Counted from the stretch's first letter, positions 6,516-14,837 are shown. The stretch is 39,803 nucleotides of DNA from a virus (IMGVR_UViG_3300010332_000004:1-39803), one strand, 5' to 3'. Numbers and translations: made by a program. The notes: generated by a model from the letters alone, not told the origin.

Positions 6516-8568
6516 TCCTACGGACCTGGCAGTCTACGTTAGAACTAGTCACGAAGAACTTCAGAAGTGGGATCGAAATAAAATAGCAGAGGCTTTAGTG
6601 AGAGAGACATCGATTTCAAAAGAAGCAGCAGCAATAATAGCTTGTGAGGTTGAGAAGACAATAAAGAGCTTAGGCCTAAAGAACCTCACGACGACCCTCA
6701 TTAGAGAGCTCACGAATGCAAAGCTCATTGAATATGGCTTAGAGCATATAGCTAAACAGCACTGCAGATTAGGTGTTCCAGTATATGACGTCGGTCAGAT
6801 TATAAAGAAGCCAAACAAAGAGAACGCCAATGTTCCTCATGGACCAGAAGCAACTAATCTCACGCTAGCAGAAAGCATAAAGAAAGAATACGCTTTGCTC
6901 AAAGTGTTCTCAAAAGACGTCTCAAGAGCTCATGTAACAGGAGCACTTCATTTACATGACCTTGGAATGATAGACAGGCCCTACTGCTCCGGTCAGAACA
7001 TCGACTACATAAAGAAATTTGGGCTTAATCTGCCTAATGCAGCGTCAATAGCAAAGCCAGCTAAGCATCCAGAAGTTCTCATTGGTCAGCTCATTAAATT
7101 CTCTGCAGCTCTGCAAGGTCATTTTGCAGGAGCTATTGGATGGGATGCAGTCAATCTTTTCTTAGCACCATATTTAGTCGGAGTTGATGATAAGAGAATG
7201 AAGCAGCTAGCCCAAATACTCGTTTATGAATTCGCTCAGCAAGCAGTAGCGAGAGGAGGCCAAAGCATATTCAGTGATTTAAACATCTATTGGGAATGCC
7301 CATCTCATTTTGAGGATGTTCCAGCAATAGGACCGGGAGGTAAATTCACGGGCAATACTTATGCTGATTACATTGAGGAGTCAAAGAGGTTTGCTAACGC
7401 TCTATTTGAGGTCTATTTAGAAGGTGATGCATTAGGAAGGCCGTTCTTCTTTCCCAAACCAAATGTTCACATCACAGAAAAGTTCTGGAATGAGCCTGAC
7501 CACGAAGAGTTCCTCTATCTCATCAGCAAAGTAGCAGCTGAGAAAGGCAACACCTACTTCATCTTTGACAGACATGGCACAGCTAAAGTATCAGAATGCT
7601 GCAGACTTGCATTCCTCCTCAATGAGAAGGACTTAGAGGATGCTAAAGAGCCGTGGAAGATGAGATACTCTGCAATGCAGAATGTTACTATTAATCTGCC
7701 GAGAATAGCTTATGAGGCTAATGGTGATGACGACAAGCTCTTTGAAATATTAGCAGACAGAATGAGGCTTGCAGCTAAGGCTCATGTGCAGAAGAGGCAA
7801 TTCTTAGAAAAGTTGCTTAAGCTCGGAAAGAATGGCCCATTAGCTTTGCTCACAATAGACTATGACGGAGAGCCATATTACAGACTTCACAGAGCAACCC
7901 ATCTCTTTGGCATACTCGGCCTTAATGAAATGGTTCAGTATCACACGGGACAAGAGCTACATGAATCAGATGATGCATTCTACTTCGGGCTAAGAGTTAT
8001 AGCTCAGATGAGAAAACTAGCAGATGAGCTGATGGCAGAGCACGATAGCAAATTAATCTTTGTCTTAGAGCAGACACCAGCAGAATTCGCTGCCTATAGG
8101 CTCGCTAAATTAGATCTCAAGAACTTCCCAAAAGAAGCTGCTAAAGTGGTCAAGGGCAATATAAAGACTGATGAGGTCTATTACACCAACTCGACTTATC
8201 TCAACATCTCAGCTCCAATAGATCCAATTGAGAGAGTGCAGAAGGAAGGAGTGTTCCATCCATTAATAGAGGCTGGAGCATTAACTCATGTATGGCTTGG
8301 TGAATCCAAACCAGATCCCGCCTCAATAGCCTCATTTGTAAAGAAAACCTTCGACAAGACTCAGAATTCACAGATTGCATTCTCTCCAGAATTTACATCC
8401 TGCCTGTCATGTGGTAAAGTTTCAAGAGGACTGAAAGACCAGTGCCCATACTGTGGCTCAAAGGACGTAGAAGGCATCACGAGAGTAACCGGCTTCTTCT
8501 CAAAGATTACATCGTGGAACAAAGGCAAATTAGGCGAGCTTAAAGACCGCTACAGAGTGAGACTATGA
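6499..8568 (+). CDS. nrdD: Anaerobic (class III) ribonucleoside-triphosphate reductase
   Basis: This 689-residue protein has full NrdD architecture. An N-terminal ATP-cone-like regulatory region (about 10-90) is followed by the ten-stranded barrel with 'LHLHDLGMIDRPYCSGQNI', 'YEFAQQAVARGGQSIFSDLNIYW' and 'FFPKPNVHI'. The C-terminus has a four-cysteine zinc site ('CLSCGKVSRGLKDQCPYCG') and the glycyl-radical loop 'RVTGFFSK' with Gly665, followed by 'WNKGKLGELKDRYRV'. It reduces NTPs to dNTPs without oxygen after the glycyl radical is made by the activase encoded immediately downstream (ATGA overlap). Several tailed phages carry NrdD/NrdG to supply dNTPs for replication. Its presence indicates an anaerobic host. 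Confidence 0.97.
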   Translation: MSKKYDPTDLAVYVRTSHEELQKWDRNKIAEALVRETSISKEAAAIIACEVEKTIKSLGLKNLTTTLIRELTNAKLIEYGLEHIAKQHCRLGVPVYDVGQIIKKPNKENANVPHGPEATNLTLAESIKKEYALLKVFSKDVSRAHVTGALHLHDLGMIDRPYCSGQNIDYIKKFGLNLPNAASIAKPAKHPEVLIGQLIKFSAALQGHFAGAIGWDAVNLFLAPYLVGVDDKRMKQLAQILVYEFAQQAVARGGQSIFSDLNIYWECPSHFEDVPAIGPGGKFTGNTYADYIEESKRFANALFEVYLEGDALGRPFFFPKPNVHITEKFWNEPDHEEFLYLISKVAAEKGNTYFIFDRHGTAKVSECCRLAFLLNEKDLEDAKEPWKMRYSAMQNVTINLPRIAYEANGDDDKLFEILADRMRLAAKAHVQKRQFLEKLLKLGKNGPLALLTIDYDGEPYYRLHRATHLFGILGLNEMVQYHTGQELHESDDAFYFGLRVIAQMRKLADELMAEHDSKLIFVLEQTPAEFAAYRLAKLDLKNFPKEAAKVVKGNIKTDEVYYTNSTYLNISAPIDPIERVQKEGVFHPLIEAGALTHVWLGESKPDPASIASFVKKTFDKTQNSQIAFSPEFTSCLSCGKVSRGLKDQCPYCGSKDVEGITRVTGFFSKITSWNKGKLGELKDRYRVRL

Positions 8569-9257
8569 AGATTAAAGGCTTTCTCACCACTTCTTTTTCT
8601 GATTGGGATGGTAAAGTATCTTCAGTGATCTTTCTACCACGCTGTAATTTCAGATGCCCAATGTGTCATAATCATCAGCTCGTATCGAATCCCGATAGCT
8701 TGCCAACGGTCAGAAAGAAAGATATTGTTAAATGGCTCACAGCTAAAAGAGATTTTATAGACGGCGTTGTTGTAACAGGAGGTGAGCCTACAGTTCATAA
8801 AGATCTTGAGGATCTGCTGAAAGAATTGAAGGATTTGGGCTTTGATGTAAAGCTCGATACTAATGGCAGTCATCCACTCATTCTAGAATACCTCATTGAA
8901 CAGGAGCTAATAGACTACATCGCAATGGACATTAAGGCACCGCTAGATCCACAGAAATATTCAGAGCTTGCTGGCGTCAAAGTCGACATCAGAAAGATAG
9001 GCCAGAGCATAGGCGTCATTATGAGCTTTGGCATAGACTATGAATTCAGAACTACAGTGCCACCAACACTCACTAAACAAGACGTCTTCAATATAGCCCG
9101 TGAGATAGAAGGAGCAAAGAAATACGTCCTACAAAGGTTCATACCAGACAATGCACTCAGTCCTGAATATCGTAAACTCAAGCCTTATACTGAGGATCAG
9201 CTCAAAGAAATGGCTGAAATATGTAGGCTTGTGTTAAAGAATGTGAAGGTGAGGTGA
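8565..9257 (+). CDS. nrdG: Anaerobic ribonucleotide reductase activating protein (radical SAM)
   Basis: This 230-residue protein has the CxxxCxxC cluster site at Cys27-Cys31-Cys34 ('RCNFRCPMCHN'), 'VVVTGGEPTVHKDLEDLL' (the GGEP SAM-binding motif) and 'VKLDTNGSHPLILEYLI', typical of the anaerobic NrdG/PflA class. It uses a 4Fe-4S cluster and SAM to form the glycyl radical on NrdD Gly665. Its start overlaps the nrdD stop as ATGA, which fixes the partner. It is longer than E. coli NrdG and closer to the archaeal form (sometimes labelled pyruvate formate-lyase activase-like). Confidence 0.93.
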   Translation: MKIKGFLTTSFSDWDGKVSSVIFLPRCNFRCPMCHNHQLVSNPDSLPTVRKKDIVKWLTAKRDFIDGVVVTGGEPTVHKDLEDLLKELKDLGFDVKLDTNGSHPLILEYLIEQELIDYIAMDIKAPLDPQKYSELAGVKVDIRKIGQSIGVIMSFGIDYEFRTTVPPTLTKQDVFNIAREIEGAKKYVLQRFIPDNALSPEYRKLKPYTEDQLKEMAEICRLVLKNVKVR

Positions 9258-9262
9258 AGGCT

Positions 9263-9412
9263 ATGTGGTGGAGAGGTAGAGGTTTGAGATTTCCATTTTG
9301 GCCACCTGCAGGCTGGAGATGCGGTCCAGTATTCTGGTCTGAAATAATGACTAAGCTAGAGGAGCTAGAACAGAGAATAGAAGCATTAGAGAAGAAGCTG
9401 GAGGAGAAATAA
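9263..9412 (+). CDS. Small Trp/Arg-rich protein with C-terminal coiled coil (DUF5320-like)
   Basis: A 49-residue frame lies between nrdG and the peptidase-like gene. Its ATG at 9263 follows GAGGTGAAGGCT, a good ribosome binding site. The N-terminus 'MWWRGRGLRFPFWPP' is rich in Trp, Arg and Gly. The C-terminus 'TKLEELEQRIEALEKKLEEK' is an uninterrupted heptad coiled coil. This two-part layout resembles DUF5320-type small proteins common in anaerobic archaea and bacteria, whose function is unknown. The stop lies two bases before the next start. Confidence 0.7.
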   Translation: MWWRGRGLRFPFWPPAGWRCGPVFWSEIMTKLEELEQRIEALEKKLEEK

Positions 9413-9413
9413 T

Positions 9414-9923
9414 ATGGACGAGGAAATAAAGATCTTTGCACTTCTGTTGGCATGTATAGCTTCTTCAGCCTTCTTCGTTGGCTTGGGAGTCGGAGCCTTT
9501 ATAAAACCAGCGTATGTTCCACCAACTGATATTCCGAAAGTCGAGCTATACGGACCAGTTCATGCATTTACTCTTGCGTGGAAAGCACCGCCAGCTGAAG
9601 AAATAGAATTCAGAGACTGCTATTATTATCTCATTACGCTAGATGACATGAGGAAGCTGCTTGAATGGGACAAGACGGATCAAAGAGAATGGGTTGCGGA
9701 AGAATATGACTGCGATGACTTCGCCTATGATCTGTGGAGAAACATAGCCCGTCATTACCACATTGCTCTTGGCGTCATTGGCGTTGAACTACCAGATGGA
9801 ACTCTTCACATGATGAACATTTTCTTCAGTGCAGAAGGTCAAGTCTATGTCATTGAGCCACAGACCGATGAGATCATTCCGATATCAGAGTTCGATGGTG
9901 TAATATTGGATGTTGAAATGTGA
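9414..9923 (+). CDS. Membrane-anchored papain/transglutaminase-like cysteine peptidase
   Basis: This 169-residue protein begins with a membrane anchor or signal segment (about 7-30, 'FALLLACIASSAFFVGLGV'), so the rest is probably outside the membrane. The soluble part has the Cys-His-acid layout of transglutaminase/papain-fold enzymes: 'EEYDCDDFAYDLW' (Cys100), 'DGTLHMMNIFF' (His132, Asn135) and 'YVIEPQTDEI' (148-150), with the spacing seen in agglutinin C-terminal-like peptidases. Such enzymes cut or cross-link peptides. A role against the archaeal envelope or S-layer during exit, or in virion protein processing, is possible. It is adjacent to, not inside, the structural module. Confidence 0.6.
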   Translation: MDEEIKIFALLLACIASSAFFVGLGVGAFIKPAYVPPTDIPKVELYGPVHAFTLAWKAPPAEEIEFRDCYYYLITLDDMRKLLEWDKTDQREWVAEEYDCDDFAYDLWRNIARHYHIALGVIGVELPDGTLHMMNIFFSAEGQVYVIEPQTDEIIPISEFDGVILDVEM

Positions 9924-9948
9924 TGAGGAAAAGCGGAGGTGATGATTA

Positions 9949-10263
9949 ATGACGAGTCTGAGCATAGAAGAAGTGGTTCCATTAGAGGACCTGTCAAAGA
10001 TAAAGAAATTGCCCGTCAGAGAATGCAGAGACCTCTCAGCATACGAAAAAGAGACGATAATTCTCTTCAATAAAGAGCAGAAGGAGGCGGAGATCAGCAC
10101 ATGGGCAAGAGATCAGATACTCTATCTACGAAAACTCAGCTGCTTCAAACCAACCAAAGGATGGGTCACAAAAGACGGAAAGTTCTTAGTCGGATTAGAG
10201 GGCAAAGTGCCGAAAGAAGCAATATCGGTGGGAAGACGCCAAATGAATGTTGAGCTGTTCTGA
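9949..10263 (+). CDS. Small conserved phage-type hypothetical protein
   Basis: The ATG at 9949 is preceded by GGAGGTGAT with 5 nt spacing, the strongest ribosome binding site in this operon. The 104-residue product has a central 'YEKETIILFNKEQKEAEIST' followed by a helix 'RDQILYLRKLSC' and a C-terminal 'GWVTKDGKFLVGLEGKVPKEAISVGRR'. The 'ETxIxFNxxEKEAxIxT' pattern recurs, from memory, in small uncharacterised phage and prophage proteins; no function is known to me. It is the last gene of the plus-strand operon and ends 12 bp before a long hairpin. Confidence 0.65.
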   Translation: MTSLSIEEVVPLEDLSKIKKLPVRECRDLSAYEKETIILFNKEQKEAEISTWARDQILYLRKLSCFKPTKGWVTKDGKFLVGLEGKVPKEAISVGRRQMNVELF

Positions 10264-10274
10264 GATGCGTATTT

Positions 10275-10332
10275 GGCCAAGGAGGAAGGAATCGTGCTAT
10301 TTATTGACAATACGATTTTCTCCTCCTTGGCC
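10275..10332 (+). terminator. Long hairpin after the plus-strand operon (terminator or operator)
   Basis: The 21-nt arms at 10275-10295 and 10312-10332 pair with only three mismatches, and their outer 12 bp (GGCCAAGGAGGA / TCCTCCTTGGCC) are perfect. The loop is 16 nt. The right arm is followed by a pyrimidine-rich stretch (TTTGTCTTAATTTTC) on the plus strand. It sits 12 bp after the last plus-strand gene, which suits transcript termination. However, the same CCAAGG core recurs at 10414-10423 and 10507-10517, so the arms may also be protein-binding sites. Confidence 0.6.
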
Positions 10333-10361
10333 TTTGTCTTAATTTTCAGCTAAAAATCGTT

Positions 10362-10405
10362 GACAAGACTTATAATATTTGTCGACTGCATGGACGTGAA
10401 AGTTC
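10362..10405 (+). repeat. 44-bp promoter-like unit A
   Basis: The left block GACAAGACTTATAATATT (10362-10379) is followed by a 15-bp spacer and CGTGAAAGTTC (10395-10405). Compared with unit B, 16 of 18 left-block and 11 of 11 right-block positions are identical, and the spacer length is the same although its sequence has diverged. The AT core looks like an archaeal TATA box; the right block lies about where transcription would begin. Read on the plus strand, a transcript would run toward and antisense to the tail-fibre genes, or end as a short RNA. Confidence 0.6.
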
Positions 10406-10454
10406 TGTAAACAGCCAAGGAGACCTCATCGCTGATTTTCACGTGAATTACTGC

Positions 10455-10498
10455 GACACGACTTATTATATTCACCGCCTCATTTGCCGTGAAAGTTC
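10455..10498 (+). repeat. 44-bp promoter-like unit B
   Basis: The left block GACACGACTTATTATATT (10455-10472), 15-bp spacer and CGTGAAAGTTC (10488-10498) repeat unit A exactly 93 bp downstream in the same orientation. The two units lie between CCAAGG cores of opposite orientation, at 10414 and 10507. Conservation of both blocks with a diverged spacer suggests selection on the two ends and their distance, as expected for a TATA box and a start-site element. Confidence 0.6.
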
Positions 10499-10574
10499 GA
10501 AAAATCTCTTCCTTGGCAAATTCATATTGTCAAAGAGTGACACGATTCTTTTCTCCAAGACGAAATAACGCAGT

Positions 10575-10937
10575 TTAGACGGTTGAACCCGAAATATAGC
10601 CCGTGATTTTGACGAGGAATGTGTTGGCTCTGGTGATCTTCTCTGAGTAGTTCTTTACGTAGATTGTCTTTGCTGAGTGCATTTTGGCTAATTGACTGCC
10701 AGCTATTGGTTCAACTCTTATTGTATTTGAGCCAAAGCTGGTGTCATAATAGACTGGTCTGCCTAATAGTCTGTAAAGCTCAGCTACTGCTCCGGGCCTG
10801 ATATTATTTCTGAGCTTGTCACGCTCTTCTTTTGTGAGATGCATTTCGATGACCAGTGCATAGTCTTCTTGATCCCATCTGCTGCAGTAAGTGTCAAAAT
10901 AGGCAGACCCGGAGTAGTAGATCCTGAGATCTTTCAT
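10575..10937 (-). CDS. Tail-fibre C-terminal-domain paralogue
   Basis: This 120-residue protein aligns along most of its length with the last ~110 residues of the fibre encoded immediately upstream. Shared features include 'YCSRWDQEDY' versus 'WCSRWDEDNW', 'RPGAVAELYRLLGRP' versus 'TPGAVAELYNILGEP', and 'YDTSF' versus 'WDTTF'. It starts on an ATGA overlap with the fibre gene, so the two products are made together. It may be a free copy of the fibre tip, a cap, or an alternative receptor-binding subunit. It is the last gene of the minus-strand operon. The duplication is visible directly; the receptor role is inferred. Confidence 0.75.
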   Translation of the reverse strand: MKDLRIYYSGSAYFDTYCSRWDQEDYALVIEMHLTKEERDKLRNNIRPGAVAELYRLLGRPVYYDTSFGSNTIRVEPIAGSQLAKMHSAKTIYVKNYSEKITRANTFLVKITGYISGSTV

Positions 10938-13900
10938 AGTTTAACGAGGTCTAATTTGATGTAGAACTTATTGGGCGTTAACATTCTCTCTTTGTATGAC
11001 TTGACAGCTACTTTGACTGGATCCCTAAGCTGAGCTATTGGTCTGGTCTTATTTGGATAGAGGAAGAGTGTATTGCCTGATGTGAAGGTGGTGTCCCAGT
11101 ATTTGGGCTCACCAAGAATATTATAGAGCTCTGCTACTGCTCCCGGTGTAGTGTTCTGAATGAGAAGGTCTCTTTGCCATTTGTCAGAAACTATTTCTAC
11201 TGTCGCACGCCAGTTGTCTTCATCCCATCTGGAGCACCATACATAGAGCTCACGTCTGATAGTTGGGATGAAGATTGTGAGGTTTTCAGCTAATTGTTTA
11301 ATGACTGCTGATTGCTTTATGAGGGCTCCTCTGATGACCAATAGATCGTGATAAAGCTTGCGTTCATAAGTGGCTTGTAAGAGGGATGAAGAAGTGAGCT
11401 TCTTTGTGAGAATGAAGGCTAGTAGTGTGTTGGTGTAATAGCTGAGCTGTTGACGATAGATCAATGAGGTGTCGAGAGTTGTAGAACGGAAGAATCCTTT
11501 CGTGAGGTTAGCCGAAAGTACCGATTGAAGCTCTTTTGTGAGCCAAAGCAAAGTATCAGCGGTGTGGGATCTTGAGTAGACAGCAGCGAAGAATGCACTG
11601 AGCTCAGTCGATTTAGTTTGAATGAGATAGAGTATGCTGTTGAGTTTGCTTACTTTCTGGAGAAGCTGTCTTTCTAATAAAGAAGTCTGAGTGGTTGATT
11701 TGGCCTGAGTCTTGAGCAAATGAGATTGAAGAATCAAGTGTCTTAGATTGGCTGAAGACAGCATGGTGGAGATGTCAGTTGTCAAAGACTGAACCTTCAA
11801 TAAATCGGCTGAGAGAGGTACGATTAGCTCTTTCGTGATCTGTAATAATGAGTCTATGAGGCTGGAGAGCTCTGATCTCTTCGAGATGAAAGCGTTAATA
11901 TCTGCTTTTGCTCTTTGCAGTTTCTTGAGCAAGGAGTCTGTTCTAGCCATAAGCTTCTGCAGACCACTTAGTATGGAACCTACTTCGGTGCTCTTAACGC
12001 CGAGTAGTTTGATAAGAGCTGAGAGATCTGAGGAAAGCTGGCTTGTTGATTGGAGCAGAGAAGTAATGTCCTGAAGTAGCCTCTGAGCTTTCCTTAAATC
12101 GACATCGAAAATTTGAGAAAGGTGTCTTCTAGAAGCCAAAAAGCTATCCAAATTGGATGATAATAGTCTAGTGATCTCGATGAGAGACGAGAGAGAGAAA
12201 TTAAGTATTTGGGCTTTCTTCAGTTGAACCGTCGATAAAAGAGATTGGAAGCGATGTAACATCAGCGAGACATCAATATCCGCACTGGATATATAAGTGG
12301 CCTGAGTTATTGAATCGAATAAGACTGCCTTTAATAATTTGGCCTCTAAAAGGCTAGTAGCTGATAGGCTTTTTGTATATACAGCAACACCAGTTTGAAC
12401 CCAAGGACCGGTAGAGCTGATAGATGGCTCTGGATCAGCGTATTTACAAACAGCTATCCAATCAACGTAGATATGAGGTGTAAATCCGCTATTTGCCCAA
12501 CCGGATCCTGTATAAATATAAACATATCCAGCCTCACTTGGAATATAACTGGTGACTTCGTAGGTTCCTGGAGGAGCTATAACTATTGTTTTATCAGACC
12601 GCTTAATTACGGTGATCTGGCCTGGCTCGGTCCAATCTGGAATATCCACCATCGCTGTGCCGTCAGAATTGGTGTTGTATGCATTTGGATTATCGGAGGA
12701 ATTATCAGTGCCAGAGCCGGTTCCCTCTCTGTATCCACAAGCATTCGAAGAGCATATCCTATCAAAGCTATCAATATTCGAGCCTGCAAATGCAATATTG
12801 ACTGTTTTTCCGTTTCTCACAGTGCAACCGGTAACACGTGCAATGATTTTATGGTTGAAGCCAAAAGTGGAGGAGCTGCGAATGCAATACGCCACCCAAT
12901 TGCTGCTGCTGTGTGCTCCGTCATCACCATATAATTTAAACTGGGAGTTCTCGATGATATAATAACAGTTACCTTTGCCTCCCGGCCCACCTTCTTTAAC
13001 TTCCCATTTATTAGCATCAACCTCAGTGTCATCAAAGTGATCAAAGAGTAAAAAGGTCTCATCACCATCGCTGTATAGAATTTCGTTCTTGCAGCCTACG
13101 AACATATATATTTTATCAGTTGTGGATGAAGGTAGCTTAATCCAAATAGTGGCCTGAGTCGAGTCATAAGATTCAAACCACTGAGGAAGCTGAGTATCGT
13201 ATGTAAATTTTGTGGAGGTGCCGAATCGTATATCATAAGGAAAGTTTTCGCAGTGGTTATCACAGTAGATGATCTTATTAGCGGGGTCATCATTTCCTTC
13301 GCCCGCATAAACGGTTAATTTAATTTGATATTCACTAACGAAGTTAGTGATATCAATCTCCTTTCGCCATTTATATTCACCAAGTAAGAGGGATTCAAGG
13401 TGGTAGGAGCGGGTTACCGTCCCAATGAAAACCCATGGCCCAAAACTGCTCCAAGAAGGCTCTGTGCCGGTAGTGTACTTCAGAAGGCATACAATCTTGA
13501 TAGCCCATTTCCCTTGCCAAGTGTTTATGCGGAATTTACAATAGTCTAAGGCTGTTGTGTCGGTTGGTGTGCCAGAGAGAATTTTTTTATTAGTCTGATC
13601 GTAATCCCATTTTTCATTTTCAATGTAGTCTCCTTTAACTCTTAGCAGCCACCATCTATCCTTGTCCGAGTATTCAAGATCAACATTTTCACTAGTTACT
13701 GTTTCAATACCGGATGCGGAAGTTTTCTTCACCAATTTATGTGGTGGATCTGCATAGTTGGACCAATTATGCCCGGAATAATTATTGTCGTCTTTGTAAT
13801 GATAGTTACCATCAGTTCGACCCTCTGCCTGACCTGCAACTCCGAGAGCATTATGCTTGAAAAGAGAACGAAATTCTGTTTTTGTAGTTCCGTAAACAAC

Positions 13901-14401
13901 AGAAGAGGTTAAATCAAGCTCCGCTATTCCACTGTGATTATCATTCCCGTCACCTAAACGTAGATAATTATTTTCATAGGCATAATAGCCAGAAAACGAC
14001 CACTCTGAATTATTGGTAGGATCGTCATAATACATATCAATGAAATAGTCGAAAGTGTCGCTGCCATCGCTGTAAATATCAGCATAGGAGTTGCCAACAA
14101 ACATATAAAACGTATCATTCGAGGGGCAGCGAACCCAAATATAGGCAACAGTAGCTGTATAATATTCAATAAACTGGCCGAGTTGTGTTGCAGAGGCAGG
14201 ATCATCAGTAGTGCCAAAGCGAATATCGTCGGGAAAACTTCTGCAGTGATTGTCACAGTAGATTATACCGTCAGCAGCGTTATCTGTACCCTCCCCAGCA
14301 TAAACTGTAAGCTTCAGTTGATAACCATCGCTAACGTTGTCTGGATCAGAAATCTGAATCTCTTTCCGATATTCCCAGCCGTCTTGAGGATTCAGGGCCA
14401 T
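10934..14401 (-). CDS. Tail fibre / receptor-binding protein with two DUF2341 domains
   Basis: This 1155-residue protein has two DUF2341-type beta domains, beginning near residue 8 ('GWEYRKEIQISD') and near 340 ('YKWRKEIDITNF'). Each has the family's 'DIRFGT....L..ie.y....A.IWV..P......YMFVGN...YSDG..TF' series. After each lies a beta-rich lectin-like segment; the second, with 'FDHFDDTEVDANKWEVKEGG', resembles a concanavalin/LamG fold. Residues about 690-1040 are a degenerate helical repeat of short Leu/Ser/Thr-rich units, probably the fibre shaft. The last ~110 residues match the next gene. DUF2341 proteins are common in archaeal surface proteins and viral fibres. Host recognition at the tail tip is the likely role. 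Confidence 0.85.
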   Translation of the reverse strand: MALNPQDGWEYRKEIQISDPDNVSDGYQLKLTVYAGEGTDNAADGIIYCDNHCRSFPDDIRFGTTDDPASATQLGQFIEYYTATVAYIWVRCPSNDTFYMFVGNSYADIYSDGSDTFDYFIDMYYDDPTNNSEWSFSGYYAYENNYLRLGDGNDNHSGIAELDLTSSVVYGTTKTEFRSLFKHNALGVAGQAEGRTDGNYHYKDDNNYSGHNWSNYADPPHKLVKKTSASGIETVTSENVDLEYSDKDRWWLLRVKGDYIENEKWDYDQTNKKILSGTPTDTTALDYCKFRINTWQGKWAIKIVCLLKYTTGTEPSWSSFGPWVFIGTVTRSYHLESLLLGEYKWRKEIDITNFVSEYQIKLTVYAGEGNDDPANKIIYCDNHCENFPYDIRFGTSTKFTYDTQLPQWFESYDSTQATIWIKLPSSTTDKIYMFVGCKNEILYSDGDETFLLFDHFDDTEVDANKWEVKEGGPGGKGNCYYIIENSQFKLYGDDGAHSSSNWVAYCIRSSSTFGFNHKIIARVTGCTVRNGKTVNIAFAGSNIDSFDRICSSNACGYREGTGSGTDNSSDNPNAYNTNSDGTAMVDIPDWTEPGQITVIKRSDKTIVIAPPGTYEVTSYIPSEAGYVYIYTGSGWANSGFTPHIYVDWIAVCKYADPEPSISSTGPWVQTGVAVYTKSLSATSLLEAKLLKAVLFDSITQATYISSADIDVSLMLHRFQSLLSTVQLKKAQILNFSLSSLIEITRLLSSNLDSFLASRRHLSQIFDVDLRKAQRLLQDITSLLQSTSQLSSDLSALIKLLGVKSTEVGSILSGLQKLMARTDSLLKKLQRAKADINAFISKRSELSSLIDSLLQITKELIVPLSADLLKVQSLTTDISTMLSSANLRHLILQSHLLKTQAKSTTQTSLLERQLLQKVSKLNSILYLIQTKSTELSAFFAAVYSRSHTADTLLWLTKELQSVLSANLTKGFFRSTTLDTSLIYRQQLSYYTNTLLAFILTKKLTSSSLLQATYERKLYHDLLVIRGALIKQSAVIKQLAENLTIFIPTIRRELYVWCSRWDEDNWRATVEIVSDKWQRDLLIQNTTPGAVAELYNILGEPKYWDTTFTSGNTLFLYPNKTRPIAQLRDPVKVAVKSYKERMLTPNKFYIKLDLVKL

Positions 14402-14405
14402 TACT

Positions 14406-14837
14406 TTAAAATATCCTTATATCCCACGAGCCATCAGACTTTTGAGCAACAACCATTTTCTTTTCGATTAACTGATTGTTTTCTATGGCCCAAGCTTTGA
14501 GAATTGCCCTCTTCTTTCCCTCATCTATCGATTCTATTGTCCAGTGAACTATTTGGCCCTTTGAGACTATTTCGCTTTCAATCTTCTCGTCCATTATCTG
14601 TGTCCAGCTTTTCGAAGTTGTCTGCCTTGGTATTGGATTCTCAGAATACCAGAAAGCATTGCCGTACTGATCTTTGTAAATATGAAGCCTCTTGTATCTG
14701 ACTGCCTCTGTTGTCTTATCCATGTACCACAAGTCATATTCATGGATTTTGTTGCCTGCTGTAGTACCTCTGTATTCCAGCAACACAACATCATAGTGCT
14801 TCCTCACTTCATCCAATAGCTGCTTTATATCTGCCAT
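14406..14837 (-). CDS. Small tail-tip-associated hypothetical protein
   Basis: This 143-residue protein starts at an ATG preceded by GGAGGTGATGAGAT and ends four bases before the fibre gene. It is mixed alpha/beta with 'KQLLDEVRKHYDVVLLEYRG', 'YDLWYMDKTTEAVRYKRLHIYKD' and a C-terminal 'IESIDEGKKRAILKAWAIENNQLIEKKMVVAQKSDGSW'. No family is recognised. Its place between hub and fibre suggests a baseplate or fibre-attachment protein, or a fibre chaperone. Confidence 0.65.
   Translation of the reverse strand: MADIKQLLDEVRKHYDVVLLEYRGTTAGNKIHEYDLWYMDKTTEAVRYKRLHIYKDQYGNAFWYSENPIPRQTTSKSWTQIMDEKIESEIVSKGQIVHWTIESIDEGKKRAILKAWAIENNQLIEKKMVVAQKSDGSWDIRIF

Larger units (their letters stand above)
10264..10574. 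other. Convergent non-coding region with repeated TATA-like and CCAAGG elements
   Basis: No credible gene is seen in these 311 bp between the converging operons. Besides the hairpin at 10275-10332 it holds two 44-bp units (10362-10405 and 10455-10498) with the same internal layout: an 18-bp TATA-like block, a 15-bp variable spacer, then CGTGAAAGTTC. A perfect 10-bp palindrome TTCACGTGAA lies at 10438-10447. CCAAGG cores alternate in orientation at 10275, 10321, 10414 and 10507. A 25-codon frame at 10265-10342 lies inside the hairpin and has no ribosome binding site. This density of short signals marks a control region, small-RNA locus or replication element. Confidence 0.6.

Noticed and set aside
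10265-10342. 25-codon frame after the last plus-strand gene
   Set aside because: It lies wholly within the hairpin region, lacks a ribosome binding site, and its codons are dictated by the inverted repeat.
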